A stretch of 14,856 bases of DNA from CAVORB01 sp963736235 (GCA_963736235.1 CAVTOR010000015.1:1-14856), one strand, 5' to 3'; shown: positions 1 to 7,967, counted from the first letter of the stretch. Numbers and translations are program-made. The notes: generated from the letters alone by a model not told the origin.

Positions 1-2391
1 CAGGCGCAGGGACGGGGTGTAGGCCCCGTCCAGCCCGGAGCCGGGCATGAGCTTGCCGCGGTTGAAGCGCTCCTTGGGGTCGACCCGCAGCTTGTAGTTG
101 ATGAAGTCCTCCAGCTTCTCCCGCTCCATGAACTGGATCTTGGTCAGCCCGATGCCGTGCTCGCCGGAGATGACCCCTCCAAGCTCCCGGGCCAGCGCCA
201 TGATGCGGGCGACCACTTCGTCCGCCTCGTGCAGCATCCGGTAGTCGGCGGAATGGACCGGGATGTTGGTGTGCACGTTGCCGTCCCCGGCGTGCATGTG
301 CAGGGCGACGAACAGGCGGGAATCCCGGAGGCGGGCATGGATCCCGGCCAGGTGCTCGCGCACCTTCGCCATGTCCTGGCCGTTGAAGACCTCCTCCAGG
401 CGCAGCGCGACCTCCTTGCGGTAGGACTGGCGCAGATCGCGGCGGAGCATCATGTCCAGCAGACTGTCGCCGTCGCGCGCCGCTTCCCGCTCGGGCTCGC
501 GCAGCAGGTCCAGGTGCTCCGCGGCGGGCGCGTCGAGCTGGTCGAGAACGGCCCGCCAGCGGGTCCGGGCAGACTCCACCGCCTCGCCGGCGGCGTCCCG
601 CTTTGCATCCAGGATGGCGGTGGCCTCCGCGGAATCCTCGTAGTCTTCCCAAGCCCTGGCCTCGGGCATGTCGCCGGCCAGATATTCCAGCACGGCGTCC
701 ATGATCCGCAGCTTGTTGCGGATCGACTGCTCGACGTTGATGCGCTCGACGCCGCGTGAATAGTCCGCCAGCCGGTCGAGGGGGATGACTACGTCCTCGT
801 TGACCTTGAAGGCGTTGGTGTGGCGCGAGATGGCCGCGGTGCGGGCGCGGTCCAGCCAGAAGCGCCGGCGCGCCTCGGGGCTGGCGGCGACGAAGCCCTC
901 GCCCTCGCGCGCCTTCGTTAGCTCCACCACCCGCTCGGCGGCCGCCTCCACCGCCTGCTCGTCGTCCGAGACCAGGTCGGCGAGCAGCACCATTTTCGGC
1001 AGTTCGCGGCGGGCGGCCTTGGTGGAGTAGCTCACCGCGCGCACGTAACGCTCATCCAGGTGCTCCAGGCCCGCCACCTGCACGTCTGGCAGGGCGTCCA
1101 CGTAGTCCTTGATCTCCAGGATGGCGGGCACGGCGAGCGACAAGTCGGTGCCGAAGAACTCCAGGCACAGGGTGCGGGTGTGCTCGGGCATGCGGTGCAG
1201 CACGAAGCGGGCGGAGGTGATGAGCCCGTCGCACCCCTCCTTCTGCACCCCCGGTAGGCCGGAAAGGAATTTGTCGGTCACGTCCTTGCCCAGCCCCGCC
1301 TTGCGGAAGGCGTGGCCCGGCATGGCCAGGATCTCCGGCTCGCCTCTCGGCGTCTTGCCGTCAGGCTCGTAGCGGCTGATCTGAAAGCGCACCCAATCGG
1401 TGTCATGGATCTTGCCGAGATTGTGGGACAGGCGTTTGACCTCGAGCCAGTCCGCGTCGGGGGTAACCATGCGCCAGGAGACCAGGTTGTCGAGCGTGGT
1501 GCCCCAGAGCACCGCCTTCTTGCCGCCGGCGTTCATGGCGATGTTGCCGCCGATGGTGGATGCGTCCTGGGAGGTCGGGTCCACCGCGAACACCAGCCCG
1601 TGTCGCTCGGCGAGCTCCGAGACCCGGCGGGTGACCAACCCGGCCCCGCACCTGACGGTGGGAACCTCCCCCTTGCGGTCCGGCAGTGCGACGCGCTCCA
1701 CCGCGGACAGGGACTCCAGCTTCTCCGTATTGATCACGGCGCACAGGTCGTCCAGGGGCACGGCGGAGCCCGTGTAGCCGGTGCCGCCGCCGCGGGGGAT
1801 CAGGGTCAGGCCGCAGTCGATGCAGGCCCGGACGACGCGGACGACCTCCTCCTCGGTGTCCGGGGAGATGACCACGAAGGGCAGCTCGACGCGCCAGTCG
1901 GTAGCGTCAGTGGCGTGGGAGACCCGGGCCAGGCCCCCGAAGTCGATGTTGTCGTTGCGGGTGACCTCGGCGAGCGCCTTGCGGACCTGCTCGCGCAGGC
2001 GTCCCTGAGTCGCGAACCAGTCGCTGAACTTGCCCACCGCCTTGCGTGCGGCTTCGAGCAGGCGCGCGGCCTTGGCGTTGTTGTTGAGGCGCAGCTCGAA
2101 CTGGTCCAGGCGGTGGCACAGCGCCCCGACCAGCAGGTCCCGGCGCTTGTGGTCCTTCAGCAGGTCGTCCTGCAGGTAGGGATTACGGGTGATCACCCAC
2201 ATGTCCCCCAGCACCTCGAACAGCATGCGCGCCGAGCGCCCCGTGCGGCGGGTGCCGCGCAGCTCCTCGATCAGGCCCCACATTTCGTGACCGAGAAAGC
2301 GGATCACGATCTCCCGGTCCGAGAAGGACGTGTAGTTGTAGGGGATCTCGCGGATGCGCTGGTGGCGGGGCGTGAAGTCGGGTGAGGTCAT
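1..2391 (-). CDS. FAD-linked oxidoreductase, DUF3683 / D-lactate dehydrogenase-like (3' part outside window)
   Basis: An open frame of 797 codons starts at ATG 2389-2391 (MTSPDFTPRHQRIREIPYNY) and reaches the window edge without a stop. Residues 1 to about 120 look like the DUF3683 N-terminal region. A PCMH-type FAD-binding domain follows, with IPRGGGTGYTGSAVPLDD near residue 200 and DASTIGGNIAMNAGGKKAVL near 280-300, the two loops that wrap the FAD pyrophosphate. The last visible codons, LMPGSGLDGAYTPSLRL, are the end of the FAD-linked oxidase region. Family members are about 1,250-1,300 residues and usually continue into ferredoxin-like and cysteine-rich CCG domains, so roughly a third is outside. 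The likely role is oxidation of a 2-hydroxy acid, with electrons passed to Fe-S centres and the quinone pool; the exact substrate cannot be read. No strong Shine-Dalgarno precedes the ATG. The gene appears intact, unlike many genes to its right. Confidence 0.9.
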   Translation of the reverse strand, partial: MTSPDFTPRHQRIREIPYNYTSFSDREIVIRFLGHEMWGLIEELRGTRRTGRSARMLFEVLGDMWVITRNPYLQDDLLKDHKRRDLLVGALCHRLDQFELRLNNNAKAARLLEAARKAVGKFSDWFATQGRLREQVRKALAEVTRNDNIDFGGLARVSHATDATDWRVELPFVVISPDTEEEVVRVVRACIDCGLTLIPRGGGTGYTGSAVPLDDLCAVINTEKLESLSAVERVALPDRKGEVPTVRCGAGLVTRRVSELAERHGLVFAVDPTSQDASTIGGNIAMNAGGKKAVLWGTTLDNLVSWRMVTPDADWLEVKRLSHNLGKIHDTDWVRFQISRYEPDGKTPRGEPEILAMPGHAFRKAGLGKDVTDKFLSGLPGVQKEGCDGLITSARFVLHRMPEHTRTLCLEFFGTDLSLAVPAILEIKDYVDALPDVQVAGLEHLDERYVRAVSYSTKAARRELPKMVLLADLVSDDEQAVEAAAERVVELTKAREGEGFVAASPEARRRFWLDRARTAAISRHTNAFKVNEDVVIPLDRLADYSRGVERINVEQSIRNKLRIMDAVLEYLAGDMPEARAWEDYEDSAEATAILDAKRDAAGEAVESARTRWRAVLDQLDAPAAEHLDLLREPEREAARDGDSLLDMMLRRDLRQSYRKEVALRLEEVFNGQDMAKVREHLAGIHARLRDSRLFVALHMHAGDGNVHTNIPVHSADYRMLHEADEVVARIMALARELGGVISGEHGIGLTKIQFMEREKLEDFINYKLRVDPKERFNRGKLMPGSGLDGAYTPSLRL

Positions 2392-2551
2392 GGGACGGCT
2401 CGGCGGGGGAGTTTTGCAGCGCACAAATTGTAGCGCAGCGGCAGCGGCGGCGGACAGCGGCCAGGGGGCGTGGAAACCCGTCTATCGAAGCGGGATTCCG
2501 CGCGATCTCGATGGCCATTGCCGAGGGTTGGGGCCCACCGCTCGGGATCCG

Positions 2552-2580
2552 GAAAACAAAAAGCCGCCTGGCGGCGGCTA
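2552..2580 (-). terminator. Rho-independent terminator (minus strand)
   Basis: Read on the minus strand, a perfect 7-bp stem (AGCCGCC / GGCGGCT, 2562-2579) with a four-base loop is followed by TTTTTGTTTT. It would end a minus-strand transcript coming from 2.6-2.9 kb and insulate the oxidoreductase gene from it. Confidence 0.75.
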
Positions 2581-2625
2581 AGGGGGAGGAGGAGTGTCCC
2601 CGTCTGCGGAGATGTTCGTCAGCGC

Positions 2626-2859
2626 TCAGAACTTTCCCATCAACATGGGCCTCCCATCGTCGACGACGTCAAAGATGTCGGTAGGCTCGACTTCCGCGGA
2701 ATGGACCGGCCGGAGTGCCGAAGACTCGTGTCTGGATGAAACGCGCAGAGCCGATGCTTCGGGTCCAGGAACCGGTGCTTGCGCATTGCGGCGAGCCCCT
2801 TGACTCCCGCGCCGTTCGGCCGCCGCAGTTGGATGGTCGTCATCGGTCGAAGCCAGCAA
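2626..2859 (-). CDS. Doubtful short ORF upstream of a terminator
   Basis: A 77-codon minus-strand frame ends at TGA 2626-2628, about 50 bp before the terminator at 2552-2580. I do not recognise it. Its last 25 residues (PTDIFDVVDDGRPMLMGKF) look protein-like, while the first half is the Arg/Ala/Pro-rich composition usual for chance frames in GC-rich DNA. It may be the degraded 3' end of a former gene served by that terminator. No convincing ribosome binding site was found. The rest of 2400-2985 shows nothing else supportable. Confidence 0.2.
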   Translation of the reverse strand: MLASTDDDHPTAAAERRGSQGARRNAQAPVPGPEASALRVSSRHESSALRPVHSAEVEPTDIFDVVDDGRPMLMGKF

Positions 2860-2985
2860 CTGCGAAATAGCAATCGGATGTGGCTACGCGGCAGTCCACT
2901 CCCCGGGTCCAAGGATTTCCCTGGCACCTGGTCCCGCCTATGCTAACGGCTCGCCGGAAACGACATAGCCCAAGGGAAGCCCTCC

Positions 2986-3135
2986 ATGATTGGTTTGGTT
3001 CTACTGGTGCTCGTACTGCTGGTCGGCGTGGGCTACTTCCTCTACAAGAACCAGCAGGATGAGTGCGAGTTGCAGAAGCTGCTGCGGGACACCCGCGCCG
3101 AGGACGAAGAACACGACAGGACCCGCATCAGCTAG
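2986..3135 (+). CDS. Single-span membrane microprotein (49 aa)
   Basis: ATG 2986 opens a 49-codon frame ending at TAG 3133-3135. Residues 2-20 form one strongly hydrophobic segment (IGLVLLVLVLLVGVGYFLY). A charged tail follows, rich in Asp, Glu, Lys and Arg (KNQQDECELQKLLRDTRAED onward), with one Cys at residue 27. The likely topology is a single transmembrane helix with a soluble, possibly helical tail. An AAGGGAAG ribosome binding site lies about 8 bases upstream. It ends 19 bp before the convergent hydrolase pseudogene. No family is recognised. The hydrophobic block followed by an acidic tail, plus the good start signals, argues for a real gene. Confidence 0.6.
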   Translation: MIGLVLLVLVLLVGVGYFLYKNQQDECELQKLLRDTRAEDEEHDRTRIS

Positions 3136-3154
3136 CGCAGCGCGGGACGGCGCC

Positions 3155-3742
3155 TCATGGGGCCCTTCGCGCATCGAGAAAGCCCAGGAGCTCCCCGGCG
3201 TAACGCTGGATGTGGATCTGCTCCGTAGAGTCGTGCCCCGCGCCGGCGATCTACAGGAGGCGTAAGTGCGGGGCGCGGCATTGGGCCGCAATGCGGCGCG
3301 CGTCGGCGACCGGGACGGTCTGATCGTCCCGCCCCGGATGGTGGCGCTTGAGCCATGCGATCGTCTGGCCCAGGTCCTCGGCGAAACGCGGCAAAGTGGA
3401 AAAGGTGTCGGAATCGCTTTGGCCGTGATTGCGGGCATCACAGAGCAGCACATTGAGACCAGCGTGCCGCAGGGGCGCGGCGACGGGCAACATCTGCTCC
3501 GAATTGCTGCCCCACCTGTGCAGCACGACGACGGTGCGGGTGGCTCCAGGTTCCGGCAGCAGCCAGCCGAAAAGGTAGCGGCCACGCACCGCGGGGATGC
3601 GGACCGCCTCAAAGGCGAATCCATGGTCGGCCGGTGTCCCGGTTTCGCGGACGCGTCGGGCGCGAAAGCCAAGGTGCACGCCTGCCGGGAGCAGCGCCGC
3701 GGTGAGCGCGAAGAGCAGGCCAAAGGTCAATACTCCGTTCAC
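3155..3742 (-). pseudogene. Alpha/beta hydrolase pseudogene (internal deletion and in-frame TAG)
   Basis: The frame starts at GTG 3740-3742 with a hydrophobic N-terminal segment (VLTFGLLFALTAALLPAGVHL). It then gives a recognisable alpha/beta hydrolase core: VVVLHRWGSNSE (oxyanion strand-turn), LLCDARNHGQSDSD and TIAWLKRHHPGRD. It then jumps straight to DQTVPVADARRIAAQC, the C-terminal Asp region, so the nucleophile elbow (G-x-S-x-G) and lid are absent. The frame meets TAG at 3251-3253 after RLL. The same frame then continues with IAGAGHDSTEQIHIQRYAGE, which carries the catalytic His region, to TGA 3155-3157. The whole is 195 codons against roughly 280-300 for this family. Loss of the nucleophile and a nonsense codon mean it cannot be a working hydrolase. 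It lies 96 bp downstream of a small membrane protein gene on the same strand. Confidence 0.8.
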
Positions 3743-3838
3743 GGGTCACTCAGACACTCATCGCGGCGTGAAGGTGCCGGCCGTGTCATGGGCGACGGGC
3801 TGGTCCCAGCGGAAGACTGTCACCCTGCCGGGCGCCGC

Positions 3839-4003
3839 CTACCGCGCTGCCTCGTCGTAGAGCCGCCCGACCCACTCCCGAAACCACGCCGGCCGGGCGA
3901 GCAGGACGTAGGCGATCAGTAATGCCGCGAGGGGCACCGCAAAGGCCGCGACATTGACGACGACGATGAGCAACGCCCAGATGAGACGCTCTGTGAAACG
4001 CAT
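3839..4003 (-). CDS. Small single-span membrane protein (54 aa)
   Basis: The start is ATG 4001-4003, chosen because GAGGGAGGC lies directly upstream as a ribosome binding site; a longer frame from 4075 lacks this. The 54 residues begin MRFTERLIWALLIVVVNVAA and hold one long or two close hydrophobic stretches (about residues 8-40). They end with an amphipathic charged tail (ARPAWFREWVGRLYDEAAR). It precedes the alpha/beta hydrolase pseudogene on the same strand, so the two may once have been cotranscribed. Function is unknown. Confidence 0.6.
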   Translation of the reverse strand: MRFTERLIWALLIVVVNVAAFAVPLAALLIAYVLLARPAWFREWVGRLYDEAAR

Positions 4004-4113
4004 GCCTCCCTCACGACCTGCAGCGATGGGACGACCTGGGAAATGGATCATCCGTATCCGGGTGAGACAGCGCAACCGCGAGAGAACAGTTCGTTAACCG
4101 GGGATTGGGACCG

Positions 4114-4139
4114 GGCCAAAATCACGATTGGCCTATACT
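4114..4139 (+). promoter_or_regulatory. Candidate promoter with inverted repeat
   Basis: A good -10 hexamer (TATACT, 4134-4139) directly abuts a 6-bp inverted repeat, GGCCAA (4114-4119) and TTGGCC (4128-4133), sitting where a regulator would cover the -35 to -10 spacer. No clear -35 was seen. It points at the Mth938-like remnant starting near 4172. Confidence 0.35.
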
Positions 4140-4171
4140 CGGTTCGTTACAGCTCCCGTGGAGTGAGATCC

Positions 4172-4345
4172 GTGAAGATGCGCATGCAGACGTTCGGCGA
4201 GATCGAGGTCGAGAGGCGAGCGTTACGACTACGATCTCGTCATCGAGCAGGGCGGGATCCGCGAGCGCGGCAAAAGCCGTCGAAACCCGAATCCGTTGCT
4301 GGAGCAGCGCCCCTGGCGACTCAGGGACCACCGGTGGAAGGCGTC
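4172..4345 (+). pseudogene. Mth938/AAMDC-like (DUF498) gene remnant, frameshifted
   Basis: From GTG 4172 the frame reads VKMRMQTFGEIEVE. One base later, in the next frame, comes GERYDYDLVIEQGGIRERGK, which is the expected continuation of the Mth938-like fold (strand pair with Y-x-x-D-x-V-I). Further bits, KPSKP back in the first frame and PWRLRDHRW in the second, resemble later parts of the family. At least one and probably two frameshifts separate them. The family is small (about 120 residues) and of poorly defined function. The identification rests on one short conserved block, so alternatives remain possible. Confidence 0.4.
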
Positions 4346-4560
4346 GGGTAATTCCGGGCCGCAAGGCGCAGGAAGCCCCGGTAACCCCACTCCAGCCACT
4401 TGGCGACCCCTGGTCGCTGTGCCAGCCGCGCCATGCCGCGCAGCCGCGGATAGCATGCCCAGAGTCGCGTCAAGGCCGCCGCCCCGGTCTGCGCCTGGCC
4501 GCGCGCGTCGATCACATGGAAGTGGGCGAGGGCATCTTGGGCTCCATTGTAGGGATGGAC
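4321..4560 (-). pseudogene. DCC-family (DUF393) thiol-disulfide protein, C-terminal remnant
   Basis: The minus-strand frame ending at TGA 4321-4323 reads HVIDARGQAQTGAAALTRLW, then PRLRGMARLAQRPGVAKWL and GYRGFLRLAARN. This is the typical C-terminal two-thirds of DUF393/DCC proteins, which carry an N-terminal DxxCxxC redox motif. No start codon or CxxC-bearing N-terminus precedes it: upstream lies the end of the CIA30 gene in another frame, and homology begins around 4560. The gene has therefore lost about its first 50 codons. DCC genes often sit with lipocalin and CIA30 genes, which fits this neighbourhood. Confidence 0.6.
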
Positions 4561-4571
4561 CTGGCGCGGGC

Positions 4572-5177
4572 TCAGGGGTAGAGGGCGAGCCGGGCAATGC
4601 AGAGGTCCGCTCGCATCTCCCGGCCAATGGCCACCAGGCCCAGGCGCTTGAGCCTGGCCAGATCCAAGGGCCGGTCGATGCGATGGGGCTCAAACTGCCG
4701 GAACGGCAACCGCACCGTTTGCCAGCTGGGCGTCGCCTGAAAGCTGGCCCGGTAGGACTGCCATACGATGCGGGTGTCAGCGGTGCGCAAGTGCAGGTTG
4801 TAGCCCTGACCATTGCCGTAGACGTCGACCTCGATGCCGGCGTAGGCGCGGGCGTCCAGGGGTTCGACCTGATCCAGGTCGAGGCTGGCCTGCACGAAAC
4901 CGCCGTTGTTCAGCAGACTGACGTCGCCGGTGAGGCGAAGGCACGGGCGCGCTGCGACCGTCGTCGGCTCCAAGTGACCTGCCGAGACGCCACCCATCAC
5001 CTGGTCGGTGATGAGCCTCCAGCAGGCCCCGCTGCTCACGCACAGGGTGCCGCTGGCGCGGTCATCGAGGATCAAGGGTTCGTCTGCGGGCAATGGCGTG
5101 CTCCAAGTGAGTGCGGCCAGGGCCAGGCTAAGGCACAGCGTTACTGGACGATGAACCGGGTTGTGGCAGGTTCTCAT
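4572..5177 (-). CDS. CIA30 (NDUFAF1-like) domain secreted protein
   Basis: The start is placed at ATG 5175-5177 because it leads directly into a signal peptide (VTLCLSLALAALTWSTPLPA, cleavage near ADE). A GTG at 5193-5195 directly abutting the lipocalin stop would add six residues. The CIA30 core is intact: WRLITDQVMGGVSAG, SLLNNGGFVQASLDLD, IEVDVYGNGQGYNLHLRTAD, TVRLPFRQFEPHRI and LKRLGLVAIGREM, ending at TGA 4572-4574. The family is a galactose-binding-like beta-sandwich. In mitochondria it is a complex I assembly factor, but exported bacterial copies have no assigned role. It sits between the lipocalin and DCC remnants and appears to be the only undamaged member of this former operon. Confidence 0.8.
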   Translation of the reverse strand: MRTCHNPVHRPVTLCLSLALAALTWSTPLPADEPLILDDRASGTLCVSSGACWRLITDQVMGGVSAGHLEPTTVAARPCLRLTGDVSLLNNGGFVQASLDLDQVEPLDARAYAGIEVDVYGNGQGYNLHLRTADTRIVWQSYRASFQATPSWQTVRLPFRQFEPHRIDRPLDLARLKRLGLVAIGREMRADLCIARLALYP

Positions 5178-5195
5178 GGCTGCCCAAGTATCCAC

Positions 5196-5585
5196 TCAGC
5201 GTTCCGATATCCTGGCCCGGCCCTGTTTCACCCATACGAGACCGGTGAGGTCGAAACCGGCGTCTATGGCCTGGTCGAGCAGCGGTTCGAGGGTCTCGTC
5301 CGGTAGGGTGGGGTTGCGCGCCATGATCAACAAGTAGCCGTGAGAGGGGCCGGCTACCATGGCCCAGCGGTAGTCGGGCTGCAGGGCCATGACATGGTAG
5401 CCGCCGTAGAAGGGCGATAGTAAGCTCACCTTGAGACTGCCCGTAACCGGTGCGCCAAGGAATTGCGCACGGCCCTGGACCTTCTTCCAGGCAGCCGTGT
5501 CCGGGTCGTAGCGCCAGTTGAGTACGTCCACGCCACCATCGTCATGCGGTCGCGGCAGCAGCGCGGACCAGGCTCTCCAACCCAC
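5196..5585 (-). pseudogene. blc: Blc-type lipocalin, N-terminally damaged
   Basis: The minus-strand frame from about 5555 reads PHDDGGVDVLNWRYDPDT, then FLGAPVTGSLKVSLLSPFYG, YHVMALQPDYRWAMVAGPSH and GYLLIMARNPTLPDE. This is a clear bacterial lipocalin (Blc) C-terminal two-thirds, ending at TGA 5196-5198. The lipoprotein signal and the GxWYE first strand are missing. Just upstream the frame degenerates (WRAWSALLPR), and a neighbouring frame gives GGLESLVRAAA where E-R-G-L-x-R-V would be expected, suggesting a frameshift. The only initiation codon in frame is a GTG at 5583-5585 with no ribosome binding site. Family members are outer-membrane lipoproteins of about 170-180 residues that bind lipids; this one probably cannot be exported. 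Its stop abuts the CIA30 gene. Confidence 0.7.
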
Positions 5586-5597
5586 CCTTGGCTGCTG

Positions 5598-6158
5598 CTA
5601 CGACCTCGTGATTGGGGGTGCCGATGCGTGCCGCGGCGCTGGACATGAAGAGACCGCGGCGCCTGGCCGCTGCGCAGCCCTCACCCTCAGCGCTCGCACC
5701 CCTAGCAACAGGGTGAAGAAGGCGGAATCCAGATCCGGGCCCATGCAGTCGCGGTACTGCTCCAGTGTGGTGCTATACAGGGGCGCGACCAACACCGATC
5801 CGATGCAATGGGCCAAGGCATCCGCGGGAATTTGGGATCGTGCGGCTCGGCTGAAAAGGCATCAAAGTGCCAAAGCTCATGCGGAGGTCATCGCGGTACA
5901 GGAAGAAGGTCGGGCGGTTGGCAGTTTCGAATACGCGCATGAACGCTATGCTCCGCGCGATCAGGAGTTTACCTGCGCGGACCTCGACCAGACGCCAATC
6001 CGGGACTAGCCGGGGCGGACGCGGATAGTCCCGAACCGACTCCCATGCACCTAGCTCGCAGGTCGTCGTCAGCCGGCATGGACCGGGAGCACAGCACCGG
6101 CGAGCAGCAGAGCGCTGAACAAGCCGGCAGTCATCAGCGTTGGCACACGAAAGCTCAT
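5598..6158 (-). pseudogene. Unrecognised exported protein, multiply frameshifted
   Basis: ATG 6156-6158 opens a clear signal peptide (MSFRVPTLMTAGLFSALLLA, then GAVLPVHA) that meets TGA after 29 codons. The story continues in a second frame (CELGAWESVRDYPRPPRLVP, WRLVEVRAGKLLIARSIAFM, RPTFFLYRDDLRMSFG). It then passes through a short piece (AEPHDPKF) and into a third frame (ADALAHCIGSVLVAPLYSTT, LEQYRDCMGPDLDSAFFTLL). At least three frameshifts join these into one plausible product of about 170-180 residues. I cannot name the family. The lower end is uncertain; 5598 is the stop of the third frame, and the true end may be nearer 5680. Confidence 0.5.
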
Positions 6159-6352
6159 GGTATCGGCCTCGTAGGGGCAATGTCGTTTAGGGTCGCTAAG
6201 TGACGCGAAGTAACTTTTTGGGCGGATGTCAGGGCAATTGCCGGGCGTCCAACTGGCTTGTTTCCTGTCTGTTCGGCAACCGCTAGGCTTTGTCCAACGT
6301 GACGCGGTCTAAGCCTATTGGTTTACTCACCCAGCAATGGCCCGGCAGCTGC

Positions 6353-6398
6353 CACGGCGCCAACGATGAGCTCAGTCCAAGCCGTCCTGGGCGCCGTG
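6353..6398 (-). repeat. Perfect 9-bp inverted repeat after the fasciclin gene
   Basis: CACGGCGCC (6353-6361) and GGCGCCGTG (6390-6398) can pair across 28 bases, four bases beyond the fasciclin stop codon. There is no U-run, so it is more likely a 3' stabilising or Rho-associated stem-loop than an intrinsic terminator. The stretch 6159-6352 shows nothing else supportable. Confidence 0.45.
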
Positions 6399-6402
6399 AT
6401 CC

Positions 6403-7041
6403 TCAGTTGGGAATGATGACAGTGTCGATTACATGGATCACGCCGTTGCTGGCGATAATGTCCGTCTTGACGATCGCAGCGCCGTCCACCTTCACCCCGT
6501 TCGTGGTGTCGATGGAGATGCTGCTCCCCTCGACCGTCTTAACGGTGTTGGCCTTGGCCACATCAGCGCCCATGACCTTGCCCGGGACGACGTGATAAGT
6601 GAGTACCTTGGCTAGCGCTGCCTTGTCCGCCAGCAATGCGTCGAGCTGGTCATTGGGGATCTTGGCGAACGCATCGTCAGTGGGGGCGAAGACGGTGAAG
6701 GGGCCGTCGCTTTTCAGGGTGTCGACCAGATCGGCCGCCTGCACCGCGGCGACGAGGGTCTTGAAACTGCCCGCCCCCACCGCGACCTCGACGATGTCAC
6801 CGGTCGACGCGTCCACACCGTGGGAGGTCCCATGCATGCTGGTCTTGACGAATCTGCCGGCACCTGGATAGCCGGCGGTCGATGCCGGGAGGGCTGGGTG
6901 GTAGGCGGCGGGGCTATGGGAGGACGTGCTGGAACCCTGCTTCTTGGTGCCGCAGCCGTCTCCCGCCAAGACGGCGGATGACGCGAGCAAGAGGCCGCCA
7001 ACGAGAGCGACGGTTGCGAGGGCAAGGTTGCGCTTGTTCAT
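6403..7041 (-). CDS. Fasciclin (FAS1) domain secreted protein
   Basis: 212 codons run from ATG 7039-7041, with GAGGATC upstream, to TGA 6403-6405. A signal peptide (residues 1-26, LALATVALVGGLLLASSAVL then AG) is followed by a Ser/Pro/His-rich linker of about 50 residues. One complete FAS1 domain follows (about 80-212): FKTLVAAVQAADLVDTLKSD, GPFTVFAPTDDAFAKIP (H1), VLTYHVVPGKV and GVIHVIDTVIIPN (H2). FAS1 proteins are exported adhesion-type domains; in bacteria single-domain versions are often induced by stress. The gene stands alone between decayed neighbours and is undamaged. No convincing sigma-70 promoter was found upstream. Confidence 0.9.
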   Translation of the reverse strand: MNKRNLALATVALVGGLLLASSAVLAGDGCGTKKQGSSTSSHSPAAYHPALPASTAGYPGAGRFVKTSMHGTSHGVDASTGDIVEVAVGAGSFKTLVAAVQAADLVDTLKSDGPFTVFAPTDDAFAKIPNDQLDALLADKAALAKVLTYHVVPGKVMGADVAKANTVKTVEGSSISIDTTNGVKVDGAAIVKTDIIASNGVIHVIDTVIIPN

Positions 7042-7484
7042 GGGTAGATCCTCGATGTATGGAACGGGAACCGGGTCTAACCGGCGAGGACGACATGTCC
7101 GTCAGGGCGGACTTGGGGGCGACCCGATTCTGCACAACTCGTATGCGAGGTATGAATATGAGTTGACCACCTCAGAGATTATGTGGTTTACGTTGCCCTG
7201 GGCGAGACTCGGCCTGCGGTCCGAGCGTCCTCGGCTGAGAGACCTGGTGCTTCATCCCGACCATCGCCGGAGCCGCGCGACGGAGATCGAACCCCCTAGG
7301 CGGCTCGCGCCCCATGCCTCGAGCCTGATCGGGATGCCTGTAAAAACGGGCAATCCCGCGCCCTTCCTCGTCGCAGATCCCCCGGGGGTTGCGGAAACCG
7401 ATACCGGCTACGACTTGGTTGCAACCGGTGAAGCATCAGAGCTTCTTGCCCCCGATGATGACTGAACCACTGCGCGCCTAAGGA
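7042..7484. other. Region without a supportable gene
   Basis: Upstream of both the fasciclin gene and the ubiG remnant. The open frames here have shadow-like composition. A plus-strand frame ending GEASELLAPDDD at 7465 is not recognised and has no good start. It presumably holds the promoter of the fasciclin gene, but no clear -35/-10 pair was seen. Confidence 0.4.
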
Positions 7485-7760
7485 ATGGATCCCGACGAGG
7501 TCGCCCATTACGAAGAGCTGGCGCATCGCTGGTGGGACACCGACGGGCCCCTCTGGCCACTGCACAAACTCAATACGTTCCGCGTTGGCTACATTCGCGA
7601 GCACCTCAGCCACACCTTCGTAGCCAATCCAGCCGCCGAGCACCCGCTGAAGGGCCAGCGGCTGGTGGATATTGGCGCCGGCGGCGGCAATCCTGAGCGA
7701 GTCCAACGTGGGGCTCGGCGCGCACGTCCCGGCGATCGCCATCACCCTAGGAGAGGCCTA
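7485..7760 (+). pseudogene. ubiG: ubiG 5' remnant (ubiquinone 3-O-methyltransferase), frameshifted and truncated
   Basis: ATG 7485, preceded by TAAGGA, opens MDPDEVAHYEELAHRWWDTD, then PLHKLNTFRVGYI and LKGQRLVDIGAGGG. This is the N-terminus of UbiG up to the SAM-binding glycine motif. A one-base shift near 7690 moves the expected continuation into the next frame (ILSESNVGLGAHVPAIAIT), after which similarity is lost at about 7760. UbiG is about 240 residues, so about 150 are gone, together with most of the methyltransferase fold. The cell must make ubiquinone with another copy if it uses it; this is probably a duplicated or displaced fragment. Confidence 0.75.
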
Positions 7761-7967
7761 CCCTGACGATCAGGCCAGGGGATACAAGCTCGGTGATGTC
7801 CGAGGGGCTTTCATCTTGTCTAAACGCTCTAAGCGGCAGGAGGTGATCTGGGAGGCAGGAAACAGGCGGCCAGGGTCAGGTGTTTCGATTGGTGGCCTTC
7901 AGATGCGAATGCTTGTCGCAGGGCGGAAGGCCCTGCGAACGACCGACGGCAGCCGGAGTCAAGCATC

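Noticed and set aside
157..759. 200-codon plus-strand open frame
   Set aside because: Antisense shadow of the same oxidoreductase, with no family features.
1312..2385. 357-codon plus-strand open frame
   Set aside because: It lies antisense to the FAD oxidoreductase, whose minus-strand frame has clear FAD-binding motifs; the composition (Val, Gly, His and Gln rich) is typical of a GC-rich shadow.
4296..5306. 336-codon plus-strand open frame
   Set aside because: It crosses the DCC remnant, the CIA30 gene and the lipocalin on the opposite strand; only those minus-strand frames show family motifs.
7296..7745. 149-codon minus-strand open frame
   Set aside because: Antisense to the ubiG remnant, which is the recognisable frame.
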